A stretch of 64,000 nt of DNA from FEB-7 sp963698265 (GTDB taxonomy: Bacteria > Pseudomonadota > Gammaproteobacteria > Burkholderiales > Usitatibacteraceae). How positions within the stretch are numbered: the first letter of the stretch is position 1; each line of letters opens with the position of its first letter. The DNA lies in the NCBI GenBank assembly GCA_963698265.1, contig CAVOQC010000001.1, positions 620,001 through 684,000 on the forward strand, in the 5' to 3' direction. Made by a program: the position numbers and the translations under genes. Shown here piece after piece: positions 24,734 through 33,858 of the stretch. The notes below the pieces were generated by a model. The model was not told the DNA's origin. It saw nothing but the letters and a program-made list of their open reading frames with translations, and did no database searches.

Positions 24734-25867
24734 CTAGCGCGCCCGCGCGAGCGCCTCGGGGGAGTACTTCGCGACGAACCGGCGGTCGATCCGGTCCTTC
24801 CAGCGCCACACCCACCCCCCCTCGAAGGAGAGCGCGCCGTACGCGCCCACGGCGCGCCGCCCGCCGCAGGAAATCAACGCAAGGAAGCGGCGCGAGGACA
24901 CGTGCCGCTCCTGCGGCCCGCCGTGCAGCGCGGCGAACAGGTTCGCCGCGAGCGCGGGCCCCGCGCGCACTGCGAAGACCCCCGCCTTGGGCCGCGGGTT
25001 CTGGACGCTCGTCGCGCAGTCGCCCGCCCCGAAGACCTCCGGGTGGGAGACGGCCTGCATGAAGTCGTTCACGGCGAGGAAGCCGCGCTCGTCGGTGGGG
25101 AATCCGGAGTCGCGGATGAATTCGGGAGCCGCCGCGCCCGCCACCCAGAAGGTCGCGTCCGTCGCGAACTCGATGTTGTCCTTCAGGCGCAGGAACCCGG
25201 CTCCCACCTCCGCCACGGGGCTTCCCGCGTGGGTGCCGATGCTGCGCCGGGCGGCCCAGCGCAGGAGCCGTCCGCGCACGGCCGCACCGTACTCGGGCAC
25301 GATCGTGCGCGCATCGGTCAGCACGCGCACGTGCGGGGCGCCATCTCCCACTTCCATGCGGAAGCGGTGATCCATCGCGAAGGCGAGCTCGATACCGGCT
25401 GCACCGCCGCCCACGATCGACACCGCGTTCATGCCCGGCATACGCGCCTGCGCGAGCACGCGCTCCCAGCCTTCCACGAAGCGCTCGAGCGGGCGCACGG
25501 CGACGGCGTGCCGGTCGACTCCGATCGCGCCTCCCGTGTGCGACCGGGCGCCCACGTCGATCGAGAGCACGTCGTAGGGGACGACCTCGCCGTTGGCGCA
25601 GATCACCTCCCGCATCGACGGATTCACGAGCGAGGCGCTCGAGCGCACGACCATCGCGCGGGCGCGGTGGGCGAGAGGAAGCAGCCCGATGCCGCACTCG
25701 TCCAGCCCGTAGTGCCCGGCCACGAACCCCGGAAGCATCCCCGAGTACACCTGCCGGTCCACGGGGGTGACGAGGGTCACGCTCACCGTGGGGTCGAGCG
25801 CGTCGCCGATCGCCTTGAGCACGTGCACGTGCGCGTGTCCCCCGCCCAGGAGCACGAGCCGCTTCAC
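24734..25867 (-). CDS. SelD-associated pyridine nucleotide-disulfide oxidoreductase family protein (TIGR03169 type)
   Basis: A 377-residue FAD/NAD(P) flavoprotein. It starts VKRLVLLGGGHAHVHVL (FAD-binding GxGxxH variant), then YSGMLPGFVAGHY, SIDVGARS, the second dinucleotide fold SIVGGGAAGIELAFAM, and FGAGDCA near the C-terminus. This wording is that of the family often found N-terminal to, or beside, selenide-water dikinase; here it stands alone. The gene ends the run of rSAM/selenodomain genes. The start is GTG 25867, overlapping the DUF3047 stop. Confidence 0.82.
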   Translation of the reverse strand: MKRLVLLGGGHAHVHVLKAIGDALDPTVSVTLVTPVDRQVYSGMLPGFVAGHYGLDECGIGLLPLAHRARAMVVRSSASLVNPSMREVICANGEVVPYDVLSIDVGARSHTGGAIGVDRHAVAVRPLERFVEGWERVLAQARMPGMNAVSIVGGGAAGIELAFAMDHRFRMEVGDGAPHVRVLTDARTIVPEYGAAVRGRLLRWAARRSIGTHAGSPVAEVGAGFLRLKDNIEFATDATFWVAGAAAPEFIRDSGFPTDERGFLAVNDFMQAVSHPEVFGAGDCATSVQNPRPKAGVFAVRAGPALAANLFAALHGGPQERHVSSRRFLALISCGGRRAVGAYGALSFEGGWVWRWKDRIDRRFVAKYSPEALARAR

Positions 25868-26592
25868 CTGCGCGCTCCCAGCGCGAAATCGCCGAACCAC
25901 GCCGTCGCCGTCTCGCCGGTCTGGTCGGTGTCGTTGCCGACCGCGAGCCCGGTCACGCGCGGGACCGGTCCCGGCCACTGCGCGCCGAACGCGGCGCGGA
26001 AGTCGGCTTCGAGGTCGCGCGCCTCCTGCGCCCAGTCGCCCGGCGAGCCGCTGCGCAGGACCACGGTCCGCACGCGGTCCGTGTAAGGGTTCCAGGCGCT
26101 CGTCCCCGGCGCGTGGCGGTTGTCCCAGACGTAGCAGATCGCGGCCGTGGGCAGCTCCTCGCCCCACACGGTGCGGGCGAGGAGCGACTTCACGCGCGCG
26201 CCGAAGGAAAGCGTCTCCACGGGCACGTCGAAGAAAACGTACACGCGCGCGGCGAAATCGTCCCCGGATTTCTCGGCGAGATTCGCGCGCGCGATCACGC
26301 GGTCCACCTTCCAGCGCCACGCGAGGACGGGATCCCGCGCGGGCAAGGCATCCAGCGCATGGGTGACGGTGCCGGCCGCCGCCGCCGCGCGCGATCGCAG
26401 CACGGTCACGCCCGAGTCCTCCACGAGCGTGAACTCCGGGGCCGGCACGCGCGGCAGCGCAAGCGCGCGCCAGCCCGCCGGCAGGTCCCGGCCCGGCTTC
26501 GCGGTCGAGAACGGGGCGACGCCGGCACCCGAGGCGAAGGCGATGCCGCAGGCCAGGAGCGCCGCTACCGAGGCTGCCCGGCGCGCGATCAT
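25864..26592 (-). CDS. DUF3047 family exported protein
   Basis: A 242-residue protein with a signal peptide (about residues 1-22, ending in a small-residue stretch) and the DUF3047 core: WRWKVDRVIARANLAEKSGDDFAARVYVFFD, AICYVWDNRHAPGTSAWNPYTDRVRTVVLRSG and NDTDQTGETATAWFGDF. Its function is unknown; the beta-rich core resembles carbohydrate-binding jelly-rolls. Its start overlaps the stop of the transferase gene (ATGA), so it belongs to the same operon. Confidence 0.85.
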   Translation of the reverse strand: MIARRAASVAALLACGIAFASGAGVAPFSTAKPGRDLPAGWRALALPRVPAPEFTLVEDSGVTVLRSRAAAAAGTVTHALDALPARDPVLAWRWKVDRVIARANLAEKSGDDFAARVYVFFDVPVETLSFGARVKSLLARTVWGEELPTAAICYVWDNRHAPGTSAWNPYTDRVRTVVLRSGSPGDWAQEARDLEADFRAAFGAQWPGPVPRVTGLAVGNDTDQTGETATAWFGDFALGARR

Positions 26593-27233
26593 GGGTCCGT
26601 CTCCGCGAGCAGGCCCGAGGCCACGAGGCGCCGGTAGTCCTCCGGGCGATCCACGTCCCAGCGAACCGGCATCTCGCGCCACGTGATCGCGGCGGCGCGC
26701 AACCGCGCGCGGGTGTCGCGCATCACGTCCGGACCGCCCCAGCGAATGCCCTCGAAGAGCACGGGCGCGGGGCGCGCGAGCCCGACGAGGACGTAACCGC
26801 CGTCCTCCGCGGGCTGGATCACCGCATCGTGGGTCGCAAGCGAGCCCGCGGCCGCGCGCAGGTCGTCCGGACGCAGCGCCGGGCAGTCGGAACCCACCAG
26901 CAGCACCGGCCCCGCGGGAAGGAGCCGCTCGAAGGCTCGCGTCATGCGCTCGCCGAGATGGCCGCCGCGCTGCTCGTGGAGGGTCGCGCCGTACTTGCCG
27001 GCGCAGGCGGCGAAGAAGGGATGGCCCGTATCCGGCGTGCACCAGAGCGAGACGGGGCCGACCTCGGCGCCGCGTGCCGTGGCGAGCGCCAGCCGGACCA
27101 GCGTTGCATGCAGCTCCGCGGCGTCGGCCGCCCCGAGCAGCGGCACGAGCCGCGTTTTCACCTCGCCGGCGACGGGGGCGCGCGCGAACACGGCGACCTG
27201 CACCGTGCTAGCGCGCCGCGCGGCCGCTGCCAT
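26589..27233 (-). CDS. TIGR04282 family glycosyltransferase-like protein (rSAM/selenodomain transferase 1)
   Basis: About 214 residues of the DUF2064 fold, a short GT-A nucleotidyl/glycosyltransferase. Landmarks are VAVFARAPVAGEVKTRLVP near the N-terminus, LLVGSDCPALRPDDL (DxD-like position) and AEDGGYVLVGL, then IRWGGPDVM. The family is named from its link to ArsS-type radical SAM clusters ('arsenosugar biosynthesis'). ATG 27233 overlaps the upstream transferase gene by 26 bases; GTG 27203 just after that gene's stop is an alternative. Confidence 0.85.
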   Translation of the reverse strand: MAAAARRASTVQVAVFARAPVAGEVKTRLVPLLGAADAAELHATLVRLALATARGAEVGPVSLWCTPDTGHPFFAACAGKYGATLHEQRGGHLGERMTRAFERLLPAGPVLLVGSDCPALRPDDLRAAAGSLATHDAVIQPAEDGGYVLVGLARPAPVLFEGIRWGGPDVMRDTRARLRAAAITWREMPVRWDVDRPEDYRRLVASGLLAETDP

Positions 27234-27900
27234 AGCGCTCGGCAAGGCGCGCGGGATCCGCGCCGAAGTGATAGGCGAGCCGCAGGCGCCACATGAGCAC
27301 GATCGTGCGCAGCGTGCCCCGGCGCTCCCAGTGCCGGCCCGAGGTCACGGCCCGCGCGCGCAGGTTGAGCGGCGGCCCGCGCAGGCGCATCGCCTTCGAG
27401 AAGGCGATGTCCTCCATGAGAGCGATCGGCGGAAAGCCGCCGGCCGCCTCGAAGGCCCCCCGGCGCACGAAGATCGCCTGGTCTCCCGTGGCGATGGCGG
27501 TCAGGCGCGATCGAGCGTTCATGAACGCGGCCACCACGGCAAGGAGCGGCGAGCGGCCCTCGATCGTGACATCGAAGCGGCCCCAGTCGCGGCCCGAGGC
27601 CGCGAGCCCGTCGGCCACGAGACGGTCGGCCTGCGCGGGCAGCCGCGTGTCCGCGTGGAGGAAGAGGAGCACGTCCCCGGAGGCCTGCCATGCCCCCGCG
27701 TTCATCTGTGCGGCGCGGCCGCGCGGCGCGGCCAGGACGCGATCGGCCAGCGGCGCGGCGATCGCCCGGGTCCCGTCGCCGCTGCCCCCGTCGACCACGA
27801 GGATCTCCGCGCCACGGGCGCGAAGATCCGCCAGCGCCGAGAGAGCGCGCGCGATGCCGGCGGCCTCATCCAGGACGGGAACGATGATCGAGAGCTTCAT
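27208..27900 (-). CDS. TIGR04283 family glycosyltransferase (rSAM/selenodomain transferase 2)
   Basis: A 230-residue GT2-like transferase. It begins MKLSIIVPVLDEAAGIARAL, then ILVVDGGSGDGTRAIA, the alanine-rich PRGRAAQMNAGAWQASGD, LLFLHADTRLP (DxD position) and GDQAIFVRRGAFEAAGGFP. It is the usual companion of the TIGR04282 protein, encoded just downstream. Its acceptor and sugar donor are unknown. ATG 27900 fits the family start. Confidence 0.88.
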   Translation of the reverse strand: MKLSIIVPVLDEAAGIARALSALADLRARGAEILVVDGGSGDGTRAIAAPLADRVLAAPRGRAAQMNAGAWQASGDVLLFLHADTRLPAQADRLVADGLAASGRDWGRFDVTIEGRSPLLAVVAAFMNARSRLTAIATGDQAIFVRRGAFEAAGGFPPIALMEDIAFSKAMRLRGPPLNLRARAVTSGRHWERRGTLRTIVLMWRLRLAYHFGADPARLAERYGSGRAAR

Positions 27901-27993
27901 GGCTTCGGGGTGTCGGGGGCCGGGTCCGGTACGGCCCCGCCATGGTGCGGCTTCGGCGCCCCTTGCGCCAGTACCGTCAGCAGCGGGGATGCC

Positions 27994-29583
27994 TCAGGAC
28001 CGCGGCCGGAAATGGGGGCCGGCCAGGAGATCCTGCTCGAGATAGTTGCGGCGGTAGGTTTCGAAAGGGACGTCATCGGACTCCTCTATCCGGACCTGAT
28101 CCGCGAGCGACTGCGTGGCGAGGGCCGCGTAGCGCTCCTGCGCCTGGACCGGTTGCGGCAGCGCGCGAAACATCTCGCCGTGGCCCCGCGACTGCTCGAG
28201 CGCGAACTTGGCGAAGGACCTGTCGTGCGCCCGCTCCATTTCGCCCAACACGCGCGCCGAAGGCAGCAACGAGGGGTCTGCGAGGGCCTGCCGCGACCGC
28301 GCGAGCACCGCGCCGTACGCCTTGCCTGCGTGGGCCCCGTCGAGCGCGGCCGCGATGGGCTCGAACCGCCGCAGGAGATCCGCGCCCCATTCGGCCGGCG
28401 TCTCCTGCACGCCTGCGCGGTCCAGCCGCGTCTGCGGATCGCGCCCGCCCTCGGCCACGAGCCGCTGGTTGCGCGCCATCGCCTTCATCTCCTCCGGGGA
28501 GTCGCGGGGGCTGTCCTCCAGCAGGCAGTGGAGCAGGAAGACGTCGAGAAGCCGGATCGCCTCCGCATCGATGCCGATGGGGGTGAAGGGGTCGATGTCC
28601 AGGCAGCGCACCTCGACGTACTCGACGCCGCCGCGGCCCAGCGCGTGCAGCGGGCGCTCCCCGGGGGCGGTGGTGCGCTTGGGCCGGATCGTCCCGTAGA
28701 ACTCGTTCTCGATCTGCAGCAGCGACGTGGCGAGCTGGGCATAGTCCTCGCCCTCCCGCACGCCGATCGCCTCGTACGCCGCGTAGGGCTGCGTGAGCGC
28801 GCCGTTGAGCGATGCCGCGTACCCTGCGAGGTCGTTGAAGCTCACCGCGAGCGAGCCCTGCGCGTCGCTCTGGTAGCCCATGCGCCCCATGCGCAGCGAC
28901 GTCGCCCCGGGCGCGAAGAGCGTCCCCGCGCCCCACGGGATGAGCCGGTGCTCGCGGCCGGCGACGAACGATCCGCACACCGCGGGCGAGGCACCCAGCA
29001 GCAGGAGCAGCAGCCACGAGTGGCGCCGGAAATTGCGCAGCAGGGCGAAATAGCCTTCGTCCTTGTACGCGCCGAGCTCGCCCGTGCGCCCGTCGGCGCC
29101 CTGCAGGAGCGGCCAGGCCGCCTCCGGAAGCGAGAAGTTGTAGTGGATGCCCGAGATCGTCTGCATGCGCCGGCCGTAGCGGCGCGCGAGCCCCTTGCGG
29201 TAGAGCGTCTTCATGCGGCCCACGTTGGAGCCGCCGTAGGTCGCGATCGGGATGTCGTCCTCGTCGGGCAGCCGGCACGGCATGCTCGCGCACCAGAGCA
29301 TCTCGTCGCCGATTCTCCGGAATACTTCCTGGTGCAGCTCCGTGAGCTCGCGCAGGCAGCCGTCGATGTCGCCATGCACGCCGGTGATCAGCTCGAGCTG
29401 GGACTCGCTGAAGTCCGTGGTGATGCGCGGGTGCGCGAGCGCGGACCCGAGCGCCTGCGGGTGCGGCCGGGCGGAGAGCATCCCGTCGGAGTCGACCCGC
29501 AGGCCCTCCTTCTCGATGCCGCGATTGAGGCCCTTGAGCATGGGCGGCGCAAGCGCCCCCAGGCGGTGATGAAGTCCAGTCAA
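27994..29583 (-). CDS. gshA: Glutamate--cysteine ligase
   Basis: A 529-residue ATP-dependent ligase that makes gamma-glutamylcysteine, the first step of glutathione synthesis, of the proteobacterial GshA class. Characteristic stretches are LKGLNRGIEKEGLRV, ITTDFSESQLELITG, MPCRLPDEDDIPIA, ISGIHYNFS and YVEVRCLDIDPF. Length matches the E. coli enzyme. The start is probably TTG 29583, giving the expected 15-residue lead before LKGLNRG. It interrupts the rSAM/selenodomain run, with 60-90-base gaps each side, so it may have its own promoter. Confidence 0.94.
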   Translation of the reverse strand: MTGLHHRLGALAPPMLKGLNRGIEKEGLRVDSDGMLSARPHPQALGSALAHPRITTDFSESQLELITGVHGDIDGCLRELTELHQEVFRRIGDEMLWCASMPCRLPDEDDIPIATYGGSNVGRMKTLYRKGLARRYGRRMQTISGIHYNFSLPEAAWPLLQGADGRTGELGAYKDEGYFALLRNFRRHSWLLLLLLGASPAVCGSFVAGREHRLIPWGAGTLFAPGATSLRMGRMGYQSDAQGSLAVSFNDLAGYAASLNGALTQPYAAYEAIGVREGEDYAQLATSLLQIENEFYGTIRPKRTTAPGERPLHALGRGGVEYVEVRCLDIDPFTPIGIDAEAIRLLDVFLLHCLLEDSPRDSPEEMKAMARNQRLVAEGGRDPQTRLDRAGVQETPAEWGADLLRRFEPIAAALDGAHAGKAYGAVLARSRQALADPSLLPSARVLGEMERAHDRSFAKFALEQSRGHGEMFRALPQPVQAQERYAALATQSLADQVRIEESDDVPFETYRRNYLEQDLLAGPHFRPRS

Positions 29584-29647
29584 GCCAGTTCCCCTTGGTC
29601 TCGCGCCGGCAGCCGGGCGGGCTCGCCCGGCCCGCAGGCCGTTGCCG

Positions 29648-30484
29648 CTATTTTCGCAGGTCGTTCAGGGACCAGTCATAGTCCAGGTGGTCGATGGGCG
29701 CCCTGCCCTCGGCAACGAGCTTGCGGTCCGCCGGCGTGTCGGCCAGGAGTTCGGCGTAGCGGGCGAAGTAGCGCTCGCGCGAAATTACCGGCCCGGCGTT
29801 GCCGATGCCCGCGTAGCCCGAGGTCCAGTCCTCCTTGAACCACTTGAAGATCTCGGAGACGAGGAGCTTGCCGCTCGCGGGGTCGAAGCGGTTGCGCGAG
29901 CGGTCGGAAAGGAAGCGCCTCGCCTGCTCCTCGAGCTGCGCGTCCAGGCGGGGCGCGACGAAGGCCTCCTCGCGCAGCATCGGGCAACCGATGGAAGCGC
30001 AGTTCACCGCGAAGTGCACGCGCGGCTCGTCGTAGGCGCCGGGCTTGCGCAGCATCTCGTGCTCGATCTGGTCGAGCCAGGATTCGCGCCCGAACAGCGT
30101 GAAGAACTTCTTCTTCCAGGGGCTGTTGAAGAGGAGGTTGCCCAGGTCGCGGATCGACTTGAGGTCCGGGTACTTCGTGAGGATCAGCTCGACCGTCCAG
30201 GCGTTGTAGGCATTGATGAGGAAGGCCATGCGCTCCGCCTTCGGCCAGCGCCCGAACTCGGCCTCGCCCACCTTCGAGACCTGGGCGAGGTAGGCCTTGA
30301 GCGCTTCCCGGTCCTTCGCGAAGGCGGCGTAGTCGGCCTGGGAGGAGCGCGCGCCGTCGATCGGCTTCACGTGCTTCTTCACGAGCGCGTCCCACGCCGC
30401 GTGCGAGTGGTCGAACTGGGCGGAGGCGGCGAGCGGCGCGAACGCCAGCGCAAGGGCGAGGACGGCGCGATAGAGGAGGTTCAT
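29648..30484 (-). CDS. DUF547 family exported protein
   Basis: A 278-residue protein with a signal peptide (residues 1-22, ending ASAQF) and the DUF547 core: AWDALVKKHVKPID, MAFLINAYNAWTVELIL, LDQIEHEMLRKP and VHFAVNCASIGCPMLREEAF with the conserved Cys-x4-Cys. Its function is unknown; the pattern recalls cysteine-peptidase-like folds. DUF547 genes recur in rSAM/selenodomain clusters. ATG 30484 is preferred over an in-frame upstream start because it begins the signal peptide. Confidence 0.85.
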   Translation of the reverse strand: MNLLYRAVLALALAFAPLAASAQFDHSHAAWDALVKKHVKPIDGARSSQADYAAFAKDREALKAYLAQVSKVGEAEFGRWPKAERMAFLINAYNAWTVELILTKYPDLKSIRDLGNLLFNSPWKKKFFTLFGRESWLDQIEHEMLRKPGAYDEPRVHFAVNCASIGCPMLREEAFVAPRLDAQLEEQARRFLSDRSRNRFDPASGKLLVSEIFKWFKEDWTSGYAGIGNAGPVISRERYFARYAELLADTPADRKLVAEGRAPIDHLDYDWSLNDLRK

Positions 30485-30506
30485 CGGTTTCTCCGGGGAA
30501 TTCGGT

Positions 30507-32738
30507 TCAGTGCGCATCGGCACCATGGTACGGGCGCTTGTCGCCGACGAGGCCCGCGATCCTGCCGAGCACGGCGCCCAGTCCCCCCTCGCCCCGCGTC
30601 CAGTCGTGGAAGGCGGCGAGGAAGTCCATCTGGCCGTGGGTGACGGTGGAGCGCTTCCACACGCCGGCGGCGAACTTGTTGGCCTCGGCGAGCGTGGGAT
30701 AGATGTGGATCGTGCCGAGGACCTTGTTCAGCCCGATGCGGTGGCGCATGGCGGCCACGAACTCGGCGATCAGGTCGCCCGCGTGCTCGCCCACGATAGT
30801 GGCGCCAAGGACGGTATCCGTGCCGGGCTTCACCAGCACCTTCACGAAGCCGTGGGCCTCGCCGTCGGCGATGGCGCGGTCGAGGTCGTCGATGCCGTAG
30901 GTGACCACCTGGTGCGCGATGCCCTTTTCCTTCGCTTCCTGCTCGTTCAGGCCGACGCGCGCGACTTCCGGCTCCGTGAAGGTGGCCCAGGGGATAACGG
31001 AATAGTCCACGCCGAACTTGCGGAAGCGCCCGAAGAGCGCGTTCACCGACGCGTACCACGCCATGTGCGCCGCCGTGTGGGTGAACTGGTAGGGGCCGGC
31101 CACGTCGCCGCAGGCGAAGATGTTGGGGTAGAGGGTCTCGAGGTGCTCGTTCACCTCCACGGTGCGGCCCTTCGTCACGGGGATGCCCAGTTCCTCCAGC
31201 CCGTAGCCCGCGGTGTTGGCCACGCGCCCGACCGCGACCAGGATCTCGTCGAAGGCGATGCGCTTTTCCACGCCCTCGCTTTCCACGACGAGGAACTTCT
31301 CCCCGGCCTCCACGAGCACCTGCTTCGCCTTGTGCCCCACGAGCACTTCCACGCCATCGGACTCGAAGCTCTTCTTCACCAGCTCGGAGACCTCCGGATC
31401 CTCGCGGATCATGATGCGCGGCAGCATCTCCACCTGCGTCACCTTCGAACCGAAGCGCGCGAAGGCCTGCGTGAGCTCGCTCCCGATGGGGCCGCCGCCC
31501 AGCACCACCAGGCGCGCAGGGAGCTTCCTCAGCGCCCAGACGTTGTCCGAGGTGAGCGGGTTCGCCTCGGCCAGTCCCGGGATGGGCGGGACGAAAGGGC
31601 GCGCACCCGCGGCGATCACGATGTTCTTCGTGGCGAGCACCTGCTTCGCGCCGCCGTCCGCGGTGATCTCGACAGTCCACGGGGAAGTGATCCGCGCCGT
31701 GCCCGTGACCACGTCCACGCCCAGGCCCGTGTAGCGCTCGACGGAGTCGTGGGGCTCGACCTGCCGCACGACCGCCTGCACGCGCTCCATCACGTCGGCG
31801 AAGTCGAAGTCCGCCGAGGCCGAGCGGATGCCGAACTCCTTCGCGCGGCGCACGTGGGAGAGGAACTTGGCGCTGCGGATGAGCGCCTTCGAGGGCACGC
31901 AGCCGGTGTTCAGGCAGTCCCCGCCCATGCGGTGGCGCTCGACCAGCGTCACCTTCGCCTTCACCGCCGCCGCGATGTAGGAAGTCACGAGCCCCGCGGA
32001 GCCCGCGCCGATCACCACCACGTTGCGGTCGAAGCGCGCGGGCTTCGGCCACTTCGCGTAGACCCGCCTCGCCTTCACGGCCGCGACGATGCGCTTGGCG
32101 ATGAACGGGAATATCCCCAGCAGCACGAAGGCGCCGAGGAGCCCCGGCGAGAGGATGCCCTTCAGCGATGTGATCTGCGCGAGCTGGGTGCCGGCGTAGA
32201 CGTAGACCGCGGTGCCCGCGAGCATGCCGACCTGGCTCACCCAGTAGAAGGTCGCCGTGCGGATCGGCGTGAGCCCCATGGCGAGGTTGATCACGAAGAA
32301 GGGGAACGCGGGGACCAGCCGCAGCGCGAAGAGGTAGAACGCGCCCTCCTTCGCGACGCCCGCGTTGATGCGCGCGAGCTTGTCGCCGAACCTCGCCTGC
32401 ACCCAGTCGCGCAACAGGAAGCGCGAGGCGAGGAAGGCGAAGGTCGCGCCGATCGTCGAGGCGAAGGAGACGATCACGAGGCCCCACAGCAACCCGAAGA
32501 TCGCCCCGCCCGCGATGGTGAGGATCGCCGCGCCCGGCAGCGACAGCCCCGTCACGGCGACATAGGCGACGAAGTAGATCGCCGCGGCCTGCAGGGGGTT
32601 GGCCTGGAAATAGGCGTCGATCGCGGCCTGTTGCGTCTTGAAGAAATCGAGCGAGAGGAAGCGCCCGAGATCGAAGGCGAAGAACGCCACCACCAGCGCC
32701 ACGATGACCGCGACGACCAACAACTTGCCTGCCTTCAT
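30507..32738 (-). CDS. TVP38/TMEM64 membrane domain fused to a MerA-like flavoprotein oxidoreductase
   Basis: 743 residues. Residues 1-215 are a TVP38/SNARE-associated membrane domain (GLSLPGAAILTIAGGAIFG, LFALRLVPAFPFFVINLAMG). From about 238 a pyridine nucleotide-disulfide oxidoreductase follows: VVVIGAGSAGLVTS, the redox pair Cys275/Cys280 in GGDCLNTGCVPSK, the NAD(P) fold LVVLGGGPIGSEL and ACGDVAG. At the C-terminus the usual catalytic histidine is a tyrosine (HIYPTLAEA, Tyr680), as in mercuric reductase, but there is no C-terminal Cys-Cys pair and no N-terminal metal domain. The metal or thiol substrate is unknown. Confidence 0.9.
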   Translation of the reverse strand: MKAGKLLVVAVIVALVVAFFAFDLGRFLSLDFFKTQQAAIDAYFQANPLQAAAIYFVAYVAVTGLSLPGAAILTIAGGAIFGLLWGLVIVSFASTIGATFAFLASRFLLRDWVQARFGDKLARINAGVAKEGAFYLFALRLVPAFPFFVINLAMGLTPIRTATFYWVSQVGMLAGTAVYVYAGTQLAQITSLKGILSPGLLGAFVLLGIFPFIAKRIVAAVKARRVYAKWPKPARFDRNVVVIGAGSAGLVTSYIAAAVKAKVTLVERHRMGGDCLNTGCVPSKALIRSAKFLSHVRRAKEFGIRSASADFDFADVMERVQAVVRQVEPHDSVERYTGLGVDVVTGTARITSPWTVEITADGGAKQVLATKNIVIAAGARPFVPPIPGLAEANPLTSDNVWALRKLPARLVVLGGGPIGSELTQAFARFGSKVTQVEMLPRIMIREDPEVSELVKKSFESDGVEVLVGHKAKQVLVEAGEKFLVVESEGVEKRIAFDEILVAVGRVANTAGYGLEELGIPVTKGRTVEVNEHLETLYPNIFACGDVAGPYQFTHTAAHMAWYASVNALFGRFRKFGVDYSVIPWATFTEPEVARVGLNEQEAKEKGIAHQVVTYGIDDLDRAIADGEAHGFVKVLVKPGTDTVLGATIVGEHAGDLIAEFVAAMRHRIGLNKVLGTIHIYPTLAEANKFAAGVWKRSTVTHGQMDFLAAFHDWTRGEGGLGAVLGRIAGLVGDKRPYHGADAH

Positions 32739-32881
32739 GGAATTCTCCTTGTTCTCCGTGCGGGCTTTCGCCCGCGGCCGGCCCGCGCCACGCCAGGCGG
32801 CCGGACGGCAATCGCGCGGGCGATCGTCGAATGGACGTTCGGGGAAACCCGAACCTTACCGCGAAGCGGCCCGGGGCGGCC

Positions 32882-33850
32882 TCAGGCCGCGCGTGGCAGC
32901 GCCCGCTCCCGCGCGAACCCGGGCCCCTGCGCGATGCGGCGGAAATAGGACGCGTGGGCGGCGGACCCCTCTGGCCAGCTCGCCAGGAAGCGTGCCTGCC
33001 AGGCGTGCGCGTCGTAGCGCACGGCGACGGTATCGACGAAGACGCCCGCGACCTCCACGCCATAGAGCGCCTCGCGCGCCGGGTGCACGGAGATGCGCGT
33101 GACGAGCCCGCAGCGCTCGCCCGCGAAGTTCGGCATTCCCGCGGCCCCGTTGTTGGCCACTACCCCGCGGCCGTGCGCGAAGTCGAATGCGCGCGTGGCC
33201 GGCAGGCAGGTGTGGCTGCTCGCGAAGACGTCCACCCGTGCGTCCCGGAACCCGCTCTCGATCCAGCGCCGGTGGCCGGGACCGTCGAGCGCGTCCTGCG
33301 AAAACCCCCATCCCGCGAGGGAGGAGCAGTCGCCGTGCACGATTCCCACCCGCGCCCGGCCGACGCGCGCCACGAGGTGCATCGGCAGGCGCCCGAGTTC
33401 CGTGCGCAGCGCCGGAAATCCCCGCGCCGTCTCGCGCAGCCGCCCGAGGATCTCGTTTGAGCGCGCCACGTCCGCATCGGCCACGTCCGCGGGATAGGCG
33501 CAGCCGCAGCCGGCGCCCTCATCCTCGCCGGCGAGCTCCGTCTCCACGTTGCCGCGGGTCGCGGCGTGCCGCAGCACCTCCTCGGAGACGCGCCGGAAGT
33601 CGCCCCCCGCCACGTCGAACCAGTGAAAGTCGCCGTTGAACGCGAGGGCGGCCGGGTGCGGCTCCCCGTCGCAAAGCGCAAGCAGCGCGTCGAGCGCCTC
33701 GATGTTTCCGTAGAGCCCGCCGGCGACGTAGAGCGTCTCGGCTTCCAGGTCGGGGACGCGGTCGAAGACGCGCGGCGAATACCGGTAGGCGGTCGGGCAG
33801 CTGCGCCCGGGCGGAAGGTCCCCGGACCCCCGGGCGGTCGTCTCGCGCAT
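32882..33850 (-). CDS. Metallophosphoesterase family protein
   Basis: A 322-residue protein with a calcineurin-like phosphoesterase pattern: LYVAGGLYGNIEALDALLAL in place of the usual GDxHG, FNGDFHWFD, ATRGNVETEL, VGIVHGDCSSLAG and SSHTCLPATRAF. These provide Asp, Asn and His metal ligands, although the first G-D-x-H motif is altered. The long Asp/Cys-rich insert (EDEGAGCGCAYPADVADAD) is unusual. It lies 8 bases after arsS. The substrate is unknown. Confidence 0.75.
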   Translation of the reverse strand: MRETTARGSGDLPPGRSCPTAYRYSPRVFDRVPDLEAETLYVAGGLYGNIEALDALLALCDGEPHPAALAFNGDFHWFDVAGGDFRRVSEEVLRHAATRGNVETELAGEDEGAGCGCAYPADVADADVARSNEILGRLRETARGFPALRTELGRLPMHLVARVGRARVGIVHGDCSSLAGWGFSQDALDGPGHRRWIESGFRDARVDVFASSHTCLPATRAFDFAHGRGVVANNGAAGMPNFAGERCGLVTRISVHPAREALYGVEVAGVFVDTVAVRYDAHAWQARFLASWPEGSAAHASYFRRIAQGPGFARERALPRAA

Positions 33851-33858
33851 CGCCCGAG

